NCBI RefSeq assembly: GCF_010993705.1
Contig: NZ_WOFO01000003.1
Span: forward strand, 124,001 to 188,000
Length of the DNA stretch: 64,000 nt
Direction: 5' to 3'
DNA from: Cyclobacterium sp. SYSU L10401
GTDB lineage: Bacteria > Bacteroidota > Bacteroidia > Cytophagales > Cyclobacteriaceae
The translations under genes were made by a program, and so were the position numbers. Position 1 is the first letter of the stretch. Every line of letters starts with the position of its first letter. A model generated the notes under the pieces. The model was not told where the DNA came from and did not search any database. It saw only the letters and a list, made by a program, of their open reading frames with translations. Positions 8,538-17,700 of this stretch are shown here, piece after piece.

Positions 8538-9836
8538 ATGAATATTAAGAACGATAACCGCCGTAAATTTTTAAAATCAACCGGTACTGCAGTAGTAGGC
8601 AGTTCCCTATTTCCCTTTGGCTTAAGTATTTCACCTGCTCAGGCAGCACGAAGGGAACCGCTTAAAGTGGGACTGATTGGTTGTGGGGGTCGGGGTACAG
8701 GCGCAGCAGCCCAGGCACTAAAAGCTGATAAAGACGCAGTATTGACCTGTATGGGAGACATATTCTCTGATTATTTGGAAGAGTCTTTCCAGTCTCTCAA
8801 GAAAATAAATCCCGAGCAGGTAAAAGTGGATGGAGCACATAAATTTGTGGGCTTTGATGCCTATCAAAAGGTTTTGGATGCTGGAGTGGATGTGGTGATT
8901 CTGACCACACCGCCGGCTTTCAGGCCTGCACATTTCAAAGCTGCGGTAGATGCAGGAAAGCATGTCTTTTGTGAAAAACCTGTAGCGGTAGATGCGCCGG
9001 GGGTCAGGAGTGTTTTGGAAACTGCCAGAAAGGCCAAAGAAAAAGGGCTCTCTGTGGTATCCGGATTTACCTTCAGGTATGACTTTCCCAAAAGGGCTTT
9101 GTTTAGCCGGATACTGGATGGCGAAATAGGGGATGTGACCACCGTATTTACAGCCAGAAACGGTGGGGGGCTCTGGTACAAACCCAGGCAGGATAACTGG
9201 ACCGAGATGGAATACCAACTGAGAAACTGGTATTATTATGACTGGTTATCCGGAGATTATATTGTGGAAATGATGGTGCACAGTCTGGATATGATGTCCT
9301 GGGCGCTGGGTGACCGGCTGCCTATACGGGCCACAGGAACAGGAGGAAGGCAATCCCGAACGGAGGAACAATGGGGAAATATTTATGACCATTTTGCTAT
9401 CGAATACGAATACGAGAACAATATCAAAGGGGTTCATTTTAGCCGGCAGCAAAAAGGTTGTTCCAATACAAACAAAGTGGACATTGCCGGTACAGAAGGA
9501 TTTGCTTCGGTGGACATAGGAAAAAGGGTTCATGCCACCATGGGTGCCAATCGATGGGATTACGATGGGGAATACAATAACCCCTATGAAACCCAGCACG
9601 AAGAGCTTTTTGCTTCCATCCGGGCAGGACAACCCATGAACGAGGGAGAATTAATGGCCAATAGTACCATGTTGGCTGTATTAGGGCGTATGGTAGGGTA
9701 TAGTGGTCAAACCCTTACCTGGGAAGAAGCCATGAACAGTGAGCATAAACTCGGGCCTGCTGCAGAGGATTACCGTTGGGACCTGGTGGTAGATGTGCCT
9801 CCGGCAGCTGTACCGGGAGTGACCAAAGTCGTATAA
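8538..9836 (+). CDS. Tat-exported Gfo/Idh/MocA family oxidoreductase
   Basis: The frame is open from an ATG at 8439. The ATG at 8538 places the twin-arginine motif NRRKFLKS at residues 6-13, followed by a hydrophobic stretch and SPAQAA, a good cleavage site, so it is the likely start (432 residues). The mature part has the nucleotide-binding GLIGCGGRGTGA and the CEKPVAVD motif, then a C-terminal domain with HSLDMM. It is one of three Tat-exported members in the window. The DUF1080 gene follows after 28 bases and the two probably work as a pair: keto-forming oxidoreductase plus keto-glycoside cleaving enzyme. Substrate unknown. Confidence 0.92.
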   Translation: MNIKNDNRRKFLKSTGTAVVGSSLFPFGLSISPAQAARREPLKVGLIGCGGRGTGAAAQALKADKDAVLTCMGDIFSDYLEESFQSLKKINPEQVKVDGAHKFVGFDAYQKVLDAGVDVVILTTPPAFRPAHFKAAVDAGKHVFCEKPVAVDAPGVRSVLETARKAKEKGLSVVSGFTFRYDFPKRALFSRILDGEIGDVTTVFTARNGGGLWYKPRQDNWTEMEYQLRNWYYYDWLSGDYIVEMMVHSLDMMSWALGDRLPIRATGTGGRQSRTEEQWGNIYDHFAIEYEYENNIKGVHFSRQQKGCSNTNKVDIAGTEGFASVDIGKRVHATMGANRWDYDGEYNNPYETQHEELFASIRAGQPMNEGELMANSTMLAVLGRMVGYSGQTLTWEEAMNSEHKLGPAAEDYRWDLVVDVPPAAVPGVTKVV

Positions 9837-9864
9837 TTAATAAACCAAAATAGACCTTTATTTT

Positions 9865-10626
9865 ATGAGGAAATCCGGAAATTTAAGCGCCCTACTGCTA
9901 ATTTATTTTTTTTCATGGTCTGGATCAGCTGCCCAGGATTATTTATTTGATTTTGGAAAAGAGCAGGATCTGAATGCTTTGGTCCAGGGTAAAAGCAGTG
10001 ATGAAAACCCAATGAAATGGTTTGATGTCAATACAGGCGAGGATACCTGGAGATTTGAGGGAGACGAATTGGTCTGTGAGGGCCTTCCCATCGGTGTGAT
10101 CCGGTCTGAAAAGCAATATGAAAATTTCATCATGTATGTAGAATGGAAGCACATGGAAGCCGGAGGTAATTCGGGTAGCTTTGTCTGGTCTTCTGCTGTA
10201 CCTGGAGATAACCGACTCCCGGATGGGGTAGAAGTTCAAATGCTTGAATTGGATTGGGTCAACCAAAACAAAAGGGAAGATGGAGAATTGCCACCCATCG
10301 CCTATGTGCATGGTGAGCTTTTTGGAGTTGGTGGGGTGGAGACCATTCCTGACAATCCCAGAGGAACACGAAGCAAGTCCATTGAAAACCGCTGCCTGGG
10401 TAAAGGAGAGTGGAATACCTACGTGGTAGTTTGTGTAGATGGGGTCATTAAGTTGTCTGTCAATGGTAAATTTGTAAATGGGATCCGGCAATCCAGCCAG
10501 AAAAAAGGATACATCTGTTTGGAATCTGAGGGGGCACCCATTCATTTTAGAAAACTAACCGTAACCTCTCTGCCTCCGGGCGTTACTTCTGCCGAGCAGA
10601 TTGCTCCGCTATTGTCTAATCCTTAA
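9865..10626 (+). CDS. secreted DUF1080 (3-keto-disaccharide hydrolase family) protein
   Basis: The 253-residue protein has an N-terminal signal peptide (charged start, hydrophobic core to about residue 24, then AAQ). The rest is one DUF1080 jelly-roll domain with the usual DFxxNTG.., WRFEGDELVC, GGNSGSFVW, a C-terminal GEWNTYVVVC segment and IHFRKLTV at the end. Family members cleave 3-keto-glycosides by hydrolysis or elimination. Its place directly after a Tat-exported Gfo/Idh/MocA oxidoreductase fits that pairing, with both acting outside the cytosol. Which glycoside it attacks is not visible. Many DUF1080 proteins remain uncharacterised, so the activity is inferred. Confidence 0.88.
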   Translation: MRKSGNLSALLLIYFFSWSGSAAQDYLFDFGKEQDLNALVQGKSSDENPMKWFDVNTGEDTWRFEGDELVCEGLPIGVIRSEKQYENFIMYVEWKHMEAGGNSGSFVWSSAVPGDNRLPDGVEVQMLELDWVNQNKREDGELPPIAYVHGELFGVGGVETIPDNPRGTRSKSIENRCLGKGEWNTYVVVCVDGVIKLSVNGKFVNGIRQSSQKKGYICLESEGAPIHFRKLTVTSLPPGVTSAEQIAPLLSNP

Positions 10627-10641
10627 TGTTTGACTGTAACG

Positions 10642-11535
10642 ATGGTGAAAGATTTATCTGAATTCCATGAATTGCTGACGGATTTGTTCGATTGGCCAAA
10701 AAATCAAGGTGAATGGGAAAAATACAGACTTAGCCCTGAGCAAGTTGAGTTTTTTAAAGAGAATGGATATTTGTCTCACATCAAGCTCCTGGAAACCTGG
10801 CAGGTAGACAAGTTGAACGAAGAGTTGGAAGTATTGACTGACCCTGAGCACCCTGGTAACGAGCTGTTTTACGAATTCAAGTCCAATGAATCCAATGATC
10901 CCAATAAGGTTTTGTTTCATTCATTGGGTCATTGGAGGATTAAGGAGGGATTTCACGATATTTTATGGAACCCGGCTTTTGTCATGGCAGCCAGCCAGTT
11001 ACTTGAAGAAAAATCCGTCAGGTTCTGGCATGATCAGTTGTTTTGTAAGCCGGCCAGGCATGGTGGAGTAGTGGCCTGGCACCAGGATTACTCTTACTGG
11101 ACCCGTTCTGTTCCCATGCAGCACCTTACCTGCTGGGTGGGATTGGATGATGCGGATACCCAAAATGGCTGCATGCATTATGTTCCGGGGAGTCACCGCT
11201 GGGGTTTGCTGGATAAACCTGAATTAGCGGGAGACATGGAAGGATTGATGGATTACCTCAGCGAAGCGCAAAAGAAGGAATTTCAACCCATACCCATTGA
11301 AATGAAAAAGGGCTTTGGAACCTTCCATCATCCACTGATGGTTCATGGCTCTTTTGAAAACAAGTCCGATAGATCCAGGCGGGCTTTTGTACTGAATGTC
11401 TTTGCCGATGGAACTCAATCCAATACTCATGAGGAATTATTGGCCGGTGTGCCGGTCTTTCCTCCCGGAGCAAAATTAAAAGGCCGGTTTTTTCCACTAT
11501 TATTAGATAGGGAAAAGGTTTTTTCAATGGTTTAA
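10642..11535 (+). CDS. phytanoyl-CoA dioxygenase (PhyH) family protein
   Basis: The frame opens with TTG at 10630, four codons before the ATG at 10642, which I prefer (297 residues). This is a non-haem Fe(II)/2-oxoglutarate oxygenase of the PhyH family. The iron-binding HxD is in VAWHQDYSYW (His147, Asp149) and the distal His is in HHPLMVHGS, with an Arg (SRRAFV) downstream for 2-oxoglutarate. There is no signal peptide. Members hydroxylate varied small molecules. Its role in this sugar-oxidation run is unclear, although PhyH genes commonly accompany Gfo/Idh and DUF1080 genes in Bacteroidota and Planctomycetes. It starts 15 bases after the DUF1080 stop. Confidence 0.88.
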   Translation: MVKDLSEFHELLTDLFDWPKNQGEWEKYRLSPEQVEFFKENGYLSHIKLLETWQVDKLNEELEVLTDPEHPGNELFYEFKSNESNDPNKVLFHSLGHWRIKEGFHDILWNPAFVMAASQLLEEKSVRFWHDQLFCKPARHGGVVAWHQDYSYWTRSVPMQHLTCWVGLDDADTQNGCMHYVPGSHRWGLLDKPELAGDMEGLMDYLSEAQKKEFQPIPIEMKKGFGTFHHPLMVHGSFENKSDRSRRAFVLNVFADGTQSNTHEELLAGVPVFPPGAKLKGRFFPLLLDREKVFSMV

Positions 11536-11542
11536 GGCTGCT

Positions 11543-14500
11543 ATGCAAATTCATTTGAAAAAGATGAAGCCATTATGGTTTTGGATGCTTGGATTGGGGT
11601 TGATTTTTTTGGTCTGGGCAAGTTTGTACCTCTTTAAATCCCAACCTGAAAGTTTGGCCGGTATTACGGTTCCGGAAGGATTTATTGTAGAAGAAGCCAC
11701 CCTTGATGGTTTGGTAAAATATCCCATGTTTGCTGTATTTGATGATCAGGGGAAATTGTTTGTGATGGAATCAAGCGGGCAAACGGAAAGCACGGATGAC
11801 ATCCTGGCAAAACCCGACTTCCGGATTTTGTTATTGGAAGATAAAGATGGAGATGGTGTTTTTGACCATAAAACCATTTTTGCAGATAGTTTACCTTTTC
11901 CCATGGGAGGAGTTTACCTGGATGGAAGCCTCATTGTGACCCTTTCTCCGGATCTGGTAAAGTTTACGGATAGAGATGGGGATGGAATGGCAGATGACAA
12001 GGAAGTACTGCTTTCTGGCTGGTCCCTCAACCATAATGCAGCGATTCTCAGCGGACCATTTTTGGGGCCTGACGGTTGGCTATATCTGGCAGATGCCAGG
12101 CGGGGATTTGATATTTTAAGCAAAGAATTTGTTCATTTTAAAGGTAAGGGAGCCAGAATCTGGCGCTGTTTGCCCAATGGTAGCCAGCTACAACAATTTG
12201 CTGGAGGAGGATTTGATAACGCCATTGAATTGGCCTTTACGCCTTCTGGTGAGGTGTTGGGTACCATGACCTATTTTACCGATCCCAGTGGGGGTTTCAG
12301 GGATGCCTTGATGCATTGGGTGGAAGATGGGGTTTATCCCAAGCCACATCCGGTGATTCAGGAGGATAACCTGGTCAGAACCGGGGACTTGATGCCTGTC
12401 ATGCACCAGATGGCCAGGGTTTCCCCTTCGGGCTTGATGCGGTATCAGGGCTCCCGGTGGACTCCTGATTTTGATGGAGATCTCTTTCATGCAGAGTTTA
12501 ATACCGGAAGGATTGTTCAGACCAAATTGACCGCCCAGGGGGCCAGTTTCAATACCGAAAGTTTTCATTTCCTGACTTCTCAACGCCCTGATTTTCACCC
12601 TACAGATGTTTTACAAGAGCCGGACGGCAATCTTTTGCTTGTGAATACAGGTGGTTGGTTCATTGCAGGCTGTCCTTTGAGCCGTACAGCCAGGCCGGAA
12701 GCTGTCGGCGGTATATACAGGATCAAAAAATTGTCTGCTAAAGGGGAGGCAAAAGACCTCTGGGGAAAAAACATCCCCTGGGAAAATCTGACTATGGGGC
12801 AATTAGCCGGACTGTTAGAAGATCCCCGATCCAGGGTTGCCGAAAAGGCCGGAGAATACCTACTTCAGGAGCCGCTGTTGGCGATTCCTTACCTGAACAG
12901 CCTAATGAAGGAACATCCTGATGCGCAGGTCCGTACAAAAGCGGTTTTTCTATTGTTCAGAACCCAAAATCCAAGAGCATGGAATCAAATATTAACCGGA
13001 TTGAATGACGAAAGTGATCTGGTAAAAACAGCTGCAGCACGGGTGCTGGGTATGGCAGAAGTAAATACAGCGGTGGATGCACTTCTGGCAGTTTTAGCCA
13101 ATAAGCCGCCCCTACCACTTGCCAGGCAGGTAGCCACAGCCCTGGGGCAAATAGCATCTCCAAATGCCACATTGCCTCTTCTGGAGGCACTGGAGAGTCA
13201 ACCTTATGACCGGTATTTCGAACATGCGGTTATTTTCGCTTTGATTCAGATGAAAAATGAAGAGCAACTCCTGCACTTTTTGGAGACTAATGGCTTCAAT
13301 AGGGCTGCTTTGATCGCTTTGGACCAAAAGGGTTCTGATAAATTAAAAGAAAAGGAAATTGCACCTTACCTGATGTCCAGTGACAGTGTAGAACAGCATA
13401 CTGCCAGTTGGATTTTAAAGAACCATCCGGAATGGGACCAATCATTTATGGGTTTTTTGAATGCCTGCCTGGATAAAACAAACTGCAAGGAATCAGCTGT
13501 GATGGATTTATGGCCAGGTTTTATCAACCATTCATCGGTACAGGCATTTCTTACCAATCAATTGAAACAGACAACGGATGAGAAAACGCTATGGTTAATG
13601 AACATGCTTCAGGCCCATCCTCCAAGGGATCTCACACCTGCTTTAAAAGAAAGCCTGCTTGGATTGATGAAAAATGGTGGCACCGCCATCAAAGAAGCAG
13701 TTATTCAGCTTATTGTTGACCTGGACCTATCCGACTTCAATCCCTTATTGACCGATTTGGCCCGCTCAGACACCTTGGAAACATCTCTCCGTTTAAAGGC
13801 ATATCAATCATTGATCGGTAATGGACACAAGGTAAGCGATGAGGAATTTGAATGGATAGTCCGGCAGTTCTTGACCGAGGACCATCAGCATACCCGGCAT
13901 TTGTCTGCCAACCTTGTCAGAAACCTGAATGTGTCTGCCCCAAGGTTGGGATGGATCATCAGGGAAATTCTTCCACAGGTTTCTGATGGGAGCATATATT
14001 ACCTGTTGGAAAGCCTTCCGGAAATTAATGATCCGGAACTTTTGCAAGCCTTGGAGCGAAACCTGCTGGACAGGAAAGCAATTTGGGACAAGCTTTCCAT
14101 AGGCCTGGTAAAGGAAATTTTTCGTGAGGATGGTAAAACCCTGCTGGATAGTCTGACCCAACAGCAAGACGAAAGGCTGGCACATTTAGATAGCCTATCG
14201 ATGGAACTTTTGCCTGCTGATGTAGATAGGGGAAGGGAAATATTCTTTGGAAAAGGGACCTGCGGAAGCTGTCACGCAGTAGCAGGAAGGGGAGGGGTTT
14301 TCGGTCCTGACCTTACCAATATCGGAGAAATCCGGAGCCGGCATGATATTTTAGAAGCGATTCTCTATCCAAATGCAAGTTTTGCCCGGGAATTTGAAAC
14401 CATGGCTTTAAAAACAGAAAGCCAAAGTTTTCTTGGAATAGTTAAAGGTTTGGAAGAAGGCCGGTATGCTTTGGCCGTGGGACCTGGAATTGTACGCCAA

Positions 14501-14647
14501 ATAGATGAAGATGAGGTTGTAGAAATGGCTGCTTCCAGCCAATCCTTGATGCCTGCAGGCCTGGAACAAGGGTTGGAATTGCAGGAATTGAGTGATTTAA
14601 TGTTTTATTTGGAAGCTTTGCCTGATGGTTTATACCATAAAGAATAA
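11543..14647 (+). CDS. membrane-anchored propeller-HEAT-cytochrome c protein (PVC-type haem-binding CxxCH family)
   Basis: The 1,034-residue protein has an N-terminal membrane helix (about residues 10-30) acting as anchor or signal. A beta-propeller resembling soluble sugar dehydrogenases follows (about 40-430) with Asp-rich loops such as EDKDGDGVFD and DRDGDGMADD. Then come HEAT-like helical repeats (about 440-890) and a C-terminal cytochrome c domain with CGSCH at 907-911 and a likely axial Met at 1003 (SLMPAG). The arrangement suggests a periplasm-facing sugar-oxidising or electron-accepting protein. It begins 7 bases after the PhyH gene, so it is part of that operon. It is a distant relative of the pair at 56-63 kb. 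Confidence 0.88.
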   Translation: MQIHLKKMKPLWFWMLGLGLIFLVWASLYLFKSQPESLAGITVPEGFIVEEATLDGLVKYPMFAVFDDQGKLFVMESSGQTESTDDILAKPDFRILLLEDKDGDGVFDHKTIFADSLPFPMGGVYLDGSLIVTLSPDLVKFTDRDGDGMADDKEVLLSGWSLNHNAAILSGPFLGPDGWLYLADARRGFDILSKEFVHFKGKGARIWRCLPNGSQLQQFAGGGFDNAIELAFTPSGEVLGTMTYFTDPSGGFRDALMHWVEDGVYPKPHPVIQEDNLVRTGDLMPVMHQMARVSPSGLMRYQGSRWTPDFDGDLFHAEFNTGRIVQTKLTAQGASFNTESFHFLTSQRPDFHPTDVLQEPDGNLLLVNTGGWFIAGCPLSRTARPEAVGGIYRIKKLSAKGEAKDLWGKNIPWENLTMGQLAGLLEDPRSRVAEKAGEYLLQEPLLAIPYLNSLMKEHPDAQVRTKAVFLLFRTQNPRAWNQILTGLNDESDLVKTAAARVLGMAEVNTAVDALLAVLANKPPLPLARQVATALGQIASPNATLPLLEALESQPYDRYFEHAVIFALIQMKNEEQLLHFLETNGFNRAALIALDQKGSDKLKEKEIAPYLMSSDSVEQHTASWILKNHPEWDQSFMGFLNACLDKTNCKESAVMDLWPGFINHSSVQAFLTNQLKQTTDEKTLWLMNMLQAHPPRDLTPALKESLLGLMKNGGTAIKEAVIQLIVDLDLSDFNPLLTDLARSDTLETSLRLKAYQSLIGNGHKVSDEEFEWIVRQFLTEDHQHTRHLSANLVRNLNVSAPRLGWIIREILPQVSDGSIYYLLESLPEINDPELLQALERNLLDRKAIWDKLSIGLVKEIFREDGKTLLDSLTQQQDERLAHLDSLSMELLPADVDRGREIFFGKGTCGSCHAVAGRGGVFGPDLTNIGEIRSRHDILEAILYPNASFAREFETMALKTESQSFLGIVKGLEEGRYALAVGPGIVRQIDEDEVVEMAASSQSLMPAGLEQGLELQELSDLMFYLEALPDGLYHKE

Positions 14648-14721
14648 ATTGCCTTGCCTTCACCACATTTAGGTTTCTATCACCTGTTTTTTTCAAAAGT
14701 GGTTACCTGGGATAAACCGGT

Positions 14722-14742
14722 TTCTTTCTCCCGGAGAAAGAA
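14722..14742. repeat. 21-base inverted repeat in the 14648-14837 gap
   Basis: Ten bases, TTCTTTCTCC, are mirrored by GGAGAAAGAA around one central base. It lies between the end of the 8538-14647 operon and the next Gfo/Idh gene. It could fold as an 8-bp hairpin and end the upstream transcript, or bind a dimeric regulator. No T-run follows. Nothing else was recognised in this 190-base gap. Confidence 0.35.
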
Positions 14743-14837
14743 TTGTCGGGAAGTTCCTCTGGTTAAAAGAAAATTTTCTAAATTGGACTAAATGTATTAA
14801 ATAACAGGAAAATTAAATTAATAAAAAAACAATAAGC

Positions 14838-15914
14838 ATGACCCAAAAAAAAATAAAAATCTTAGTAGTCGGCTGTGGCAATATGGGAGCTTCCCATGCA
14901 CTGGCCTATCACCAACTTGATGGATATGAGATTGTAGGCCTGGTATCAGGAGGAAAAACAAAGGAGGTACTTAATGAAAAACTAGGGGGAGGCTATGCGC
15001 TGTATGATGATTATTTTAAAGCTATGGATGCTACCAATCCGGATGCGGTGAGTATTTCCACTTATCCGGATACGCATGAAACCTTTGCTGTTGATGCTTT
15101 TGAGAGAGGTTGCCATGTATTTGTTGAAAAACCTCTGGCAGATACGGTGGAAGGAGCCAGAAGGGTAGTCAATGCGGCCCGTAAAAACAATAAAAAACTG
15201 GTAGTGGGCTATATTCTGCGGCACCACCCATCCTGGGAAAAATTCATTGAAATGAGTCAGAAGCTGGGGAAGCCCTTGGTGATGCGCATGAATTTGAACC
15301 AGCAAAGTGAAGACAAAATGTGGACCTTGCACCGAAATCTCATGAAAAGTCTAAGTCCCATAGTAGATTGTGGGGTACACTACATTGATGTAATGTGCCA
15401 AATGACCCGGTCAAAACCCGTTCAGGTATATGCCATAGGGGCCAGATTGACGGAAGAAATTCCAGCGGGTAATTACAATTACGGCAACTTGCAGATTAGG
15501 TTTGAAGATGGATCTGTCGGCTGGTATGAGGCTGGCTGGGGACCCATGATCAGTGAAACGGCATTTTTTATCAAGGATGTTTTTGGCCCGGCAGGCTCTG
15601 TATCTATTGTAGCCAAAGAGGCAGGAGGAAGTGGAAAATCGGACAGCATCGAAGCCCATACCAAGACAGAGTCTTTATTGTATCACCGCTCTGAACTGGA
15701 CAAGGATGAAAAATTTGCTCATGAAGATGAATGGGTTGATTTAACAGATGAGCCGGACCACAATGCTTTGTGTAAACGCGAACAGGAATATTTTCTTCAG
15801 TCTATCCATGAAGATACTGATTTGAGTAACCACATGGAAGATGCTGTCAACAGCCTGCGAATTGCTTTTGCATGTGATGAGTCGGTCAGGACAGGTAAGG
15901 TGGTGCCTTTGTAA
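14838..15914 (+). CDS. cytosolic Gfo/Idh/MocA family oxidoreductase
   Basis: The 358-residue protein starts directly with the Rossmann strand KILVVGCGNMGASHA and has no signal peptide, unlike the three other Gfo/Idh/MocA proteins in the window. The FVEKPLADT motif supplies the catalytic Lys-Pro near residue 98. DCGVHYIDVMCQM carries the usual active-site Asp/His. The C-terminal substrate domain is of normal length. It should oxidise or reduce a sugar or inositol-like substrate with NAD(P) in the cytosol. A 190-base gap separates it from the upstream cytochrome gene, so regulation may be separate. Confidence 0.9.
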   Translation: MTQKKIKILVVGCGNMGASHALAYHQLDGYEIVGLVSGGKTKEVLNEKLGGGYALYDDYFKAMDATNPDAVSISTYPDTHETFAVDAFERGCHVFVEKPLADTVEGARRVVNAARKNNKKLVVGYILRHHPSWEKFIEMSQKLGKPLVMRMNLNQQSEDKMWTLHRNLMKSLSPIVDCGVHYIDVMCQMTRSKPVQVYAIGARLTEEIPAGNYNYGNLQIRFEDGSVGWYEAGWGPMISETAFFIKDVFGPAGSVSIVAKEAGGSGKSDSIEAHTKTESLLYHRSELDKDEKFAHEDEWVDLTDEPDHNALCKREQEYFLQSIHEDTDLSNHMEDAVNSLRIAFACDESVRTGKVVPL

Positions 15915-15982
15915 ATGGGCTCCTGACCATTTACTTCATTTTCTCATCAAATTTTTGATTTATTCTTTTATAATGGAATGGT

Positions 15983-17020
15983 ATGACAGAAGAATTTAAG
16001 CCTGAGCATTTTCAGGTTGGCATCATTGGACTTGGCTTGATGGGCAGTAGTATCGCAGCTTGCATGTTGATGGCCGGGCACCCGGTAGTTGGTGTTGAGC
16101 TGCTGCCTGAGGCCTTGGAAGCAGGTAAACAAAGGGTAAGAAATCATTTCAAATTGGCCGCTGAAAAAGGGTTGATTCAGGATGATGTAGCGGATTATCT
16201 TAAAAACTTTTCTGTTTCAGGGGATTTAAAGGCCTTGAGTAAGAGTCAGCTGATCATTGAGTCAATTAAAGAAGATAAAAAATTAAAAGCGGGTATATTT
16301 CAGGAATTGGATGGAATTGTAGGTAAAGAAACCCTCATTACTACCAATACCTCGGCCATTCCGATTACAGCCTTGCAGCAGTATGTCAGCAACCCTGGCA
16401 GGTTTTTTGGTTTACATTGGATGGAACCTGCTTATACTACCCGGTTTTTGGAAGTAATCTGTGGTGAAAAAAGTGACCTTGAAAAAGCACAATTTCTTTA
16501 TGATTTGGGTGAACTGTGGCAAAAGGAAACAGTATTGGTTAAAAAAGATCTTCCGGGATTTATTGCCAATAGGTTAATGTATGCCATGTATCGGGAGGCC
16601 ATGCACCTGGTGGATGGGGATTATGCGACAGTAGAAGACGTGGACAGGGCCTGCAGAAATGTAGCGGGGTATTTTCTGCCCATGATGGGCGTATTTCGCT
16701 GGATGGACTTTACCGGCATTGGCAGCTACAGGGAGGTAATGAAGGACCTGTTTCCTACCCTGAACAACGATGCTACTCCTGGCAAGGTAATCAATGATAT
16801 TGTAGATGCGGGAGGAAAAGGGATTTTTAATGGGCATGGGTTTTATGAGTATACCCCTGAGGAGAGGGAAGTCTGGCAGGAGTTATACAATGAGTTTTCC
16901 TATGAAATAAGAGAACTTACCCTGAAGTATCCTGCAGACATTATCCAAAAGAAATTGGAGGAAAAAAAGGCCTTGCAGGCATCCGGGCCCGCAAAGAAAA
17001 ACCAGGAAGATAAAAGTTAA
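15983..17020 (+). CDS. 3-hydroxyacyl-CoA dehydrogenase family protein
   Basis: The 345-residue protein has an N-terminal NAD domain beginning VGIIGLGLMGSSIAA, an acidic residue at the end of strand 2 (GVELL) for NAD, and TTNTSAIPIT. The catalytic His is in FGLHWMEPAY, which takes the place of the family HFFNP motif. The C-terminal 3HCDH domain follows (DLPGFIANRLMYAMYREA). Homologues include L-gulonate dehydrogenase and 3-hydroxybutyryl-CoA dehydrogenase. The divergent HWMEP motif and the sugar-rich surroundings leave a non-CoA hydroxy-acid substrate possible. Its stop codon overlaps that of the convergent miaE-like gene by four bases. Confidence 0.85.
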   Translation: MTEEFKPEHFQVGIIGLGLMGSSIAACMLMAGHPVVGVELLPEALEAGKQRVRNHFKLAAEKGLIQDDVADYLKNFSVSGDLKALSKSQLIIESIKEDKKLKAGIFQELDGIVGKETLITTNTSAIPITALQQYVSNPGRFFGLHWMEPAYTTRFLEVICGEKSDLEKAQFLYDLGELWQKETVLVKKDLPGFIANRLMYAMYREAMHLVDGDYATVEDVDRACRNVAGYFLPMMGVFRWMDFTGIGSYREVMKDLFPTLNNDATPGKVINDIVDAGGKGIFNGHGFYEYTPEEREVWQELYNEFSYEIRELTLKYPADIIQKKLEEKKALQASGPAKKNQEDKS

Positions 17021-17604
17021 TGCAAGGCAGGCTTGATGGGTAGGTTTTTGATTACTTCTCCTTCAAAATCCATCATTTGGTGCAAGCGATCGTAAACGGT
17101 TTTTTCATCAAAATATTCCAGCGCCAGTTCTACATAAATGTTGCCATGTTTGGCTTCTGAGGTCCAGAGGTTTTTGTAAAATTTCTTCAAACTCTCATCG
17201 TCCTGGGCTTCAGAGACCATTCTAAACCTTTCACATCCCCTGCATTCCACAATTGAGCCCAAAAGCATGCGTGAAAGAAACCTGCTTTCGGGAGTTCCTC
17301 CATGAGTCAATGGCATCAATTGCCGGATATATGGATCCTCTTTCATTTCTTTATTCAAGGCCACTTTTCTTTGTTGCATGAGTTCAAAAACCTGTTGAAA
17401 GTGCTCCAGTTCTTCTATGGCCGTCTCGATCATTTCCGGAATGATTTTCTCCCTGTCTGGATATTTGGCTATCAGAGAAGTAGCCATGGCAGAGGCCTTT
17501 CTTTCGCAATCTGCATGGTCCTGAAGAAAAGCCTTAAAATCACCCATGACGGCATCCAACCAGGCTTGGGAAGAGGAAACTGTAAGGTCTATGGAGTATT
17601 TCAT
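17017..17604 (-). CDS. miaE: tRNA-(ms2io6A)-hydroxylase, MiaE family
   Basis: The 195-residue ferritin-like diiron protein is counted from the ATG at 17604; a TTG eight codons further upstream is also in frame. Diiron ligands are visible in two ExxH motifs: ELEHF after the ETAIE helix, and EAKHG. The helix starting RFLSRMLLGSIVECRGCERF is characteristic of MiaE. The enzyme hydroxylates the isopentenyl group of 2-methylthio-N6-isopentenyladenosine at position 37 of tRNAs that read U-starting codons. The start region carries a perfect minus-strand TACATTTG (17646-17639) but no -33 box at the proper distance. It converges on the 15983 gene with a 4-base overlap. Confidence 0.88.
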   Translation of the reverse strand: MKYSIDLTVSSSQAWLDAVMGDFKAFLQDHADCERKASAMATSLIAKYPDREKIIPEMIETAIEELEHFQQVFELMQQRKVALNKEMKEDPYIRQLMPLTHGGTPESRFLSRMLLGSIVECRGCERFRMVSEAQDDESLKKFYKNLWTSEAKHGNIYVELALEYFDEKTVYDRLHQMMDFEGEVIKNLPIKPALH

Positions 17605-17700
17605 AATGGGAAAATGGAAATTTTGCAATCAAAGAAAACAAATGTAGTATTTCTTTTTCATTTTTGTAGTTCCTGAGCTATACCCGACCCGACAAAATCC

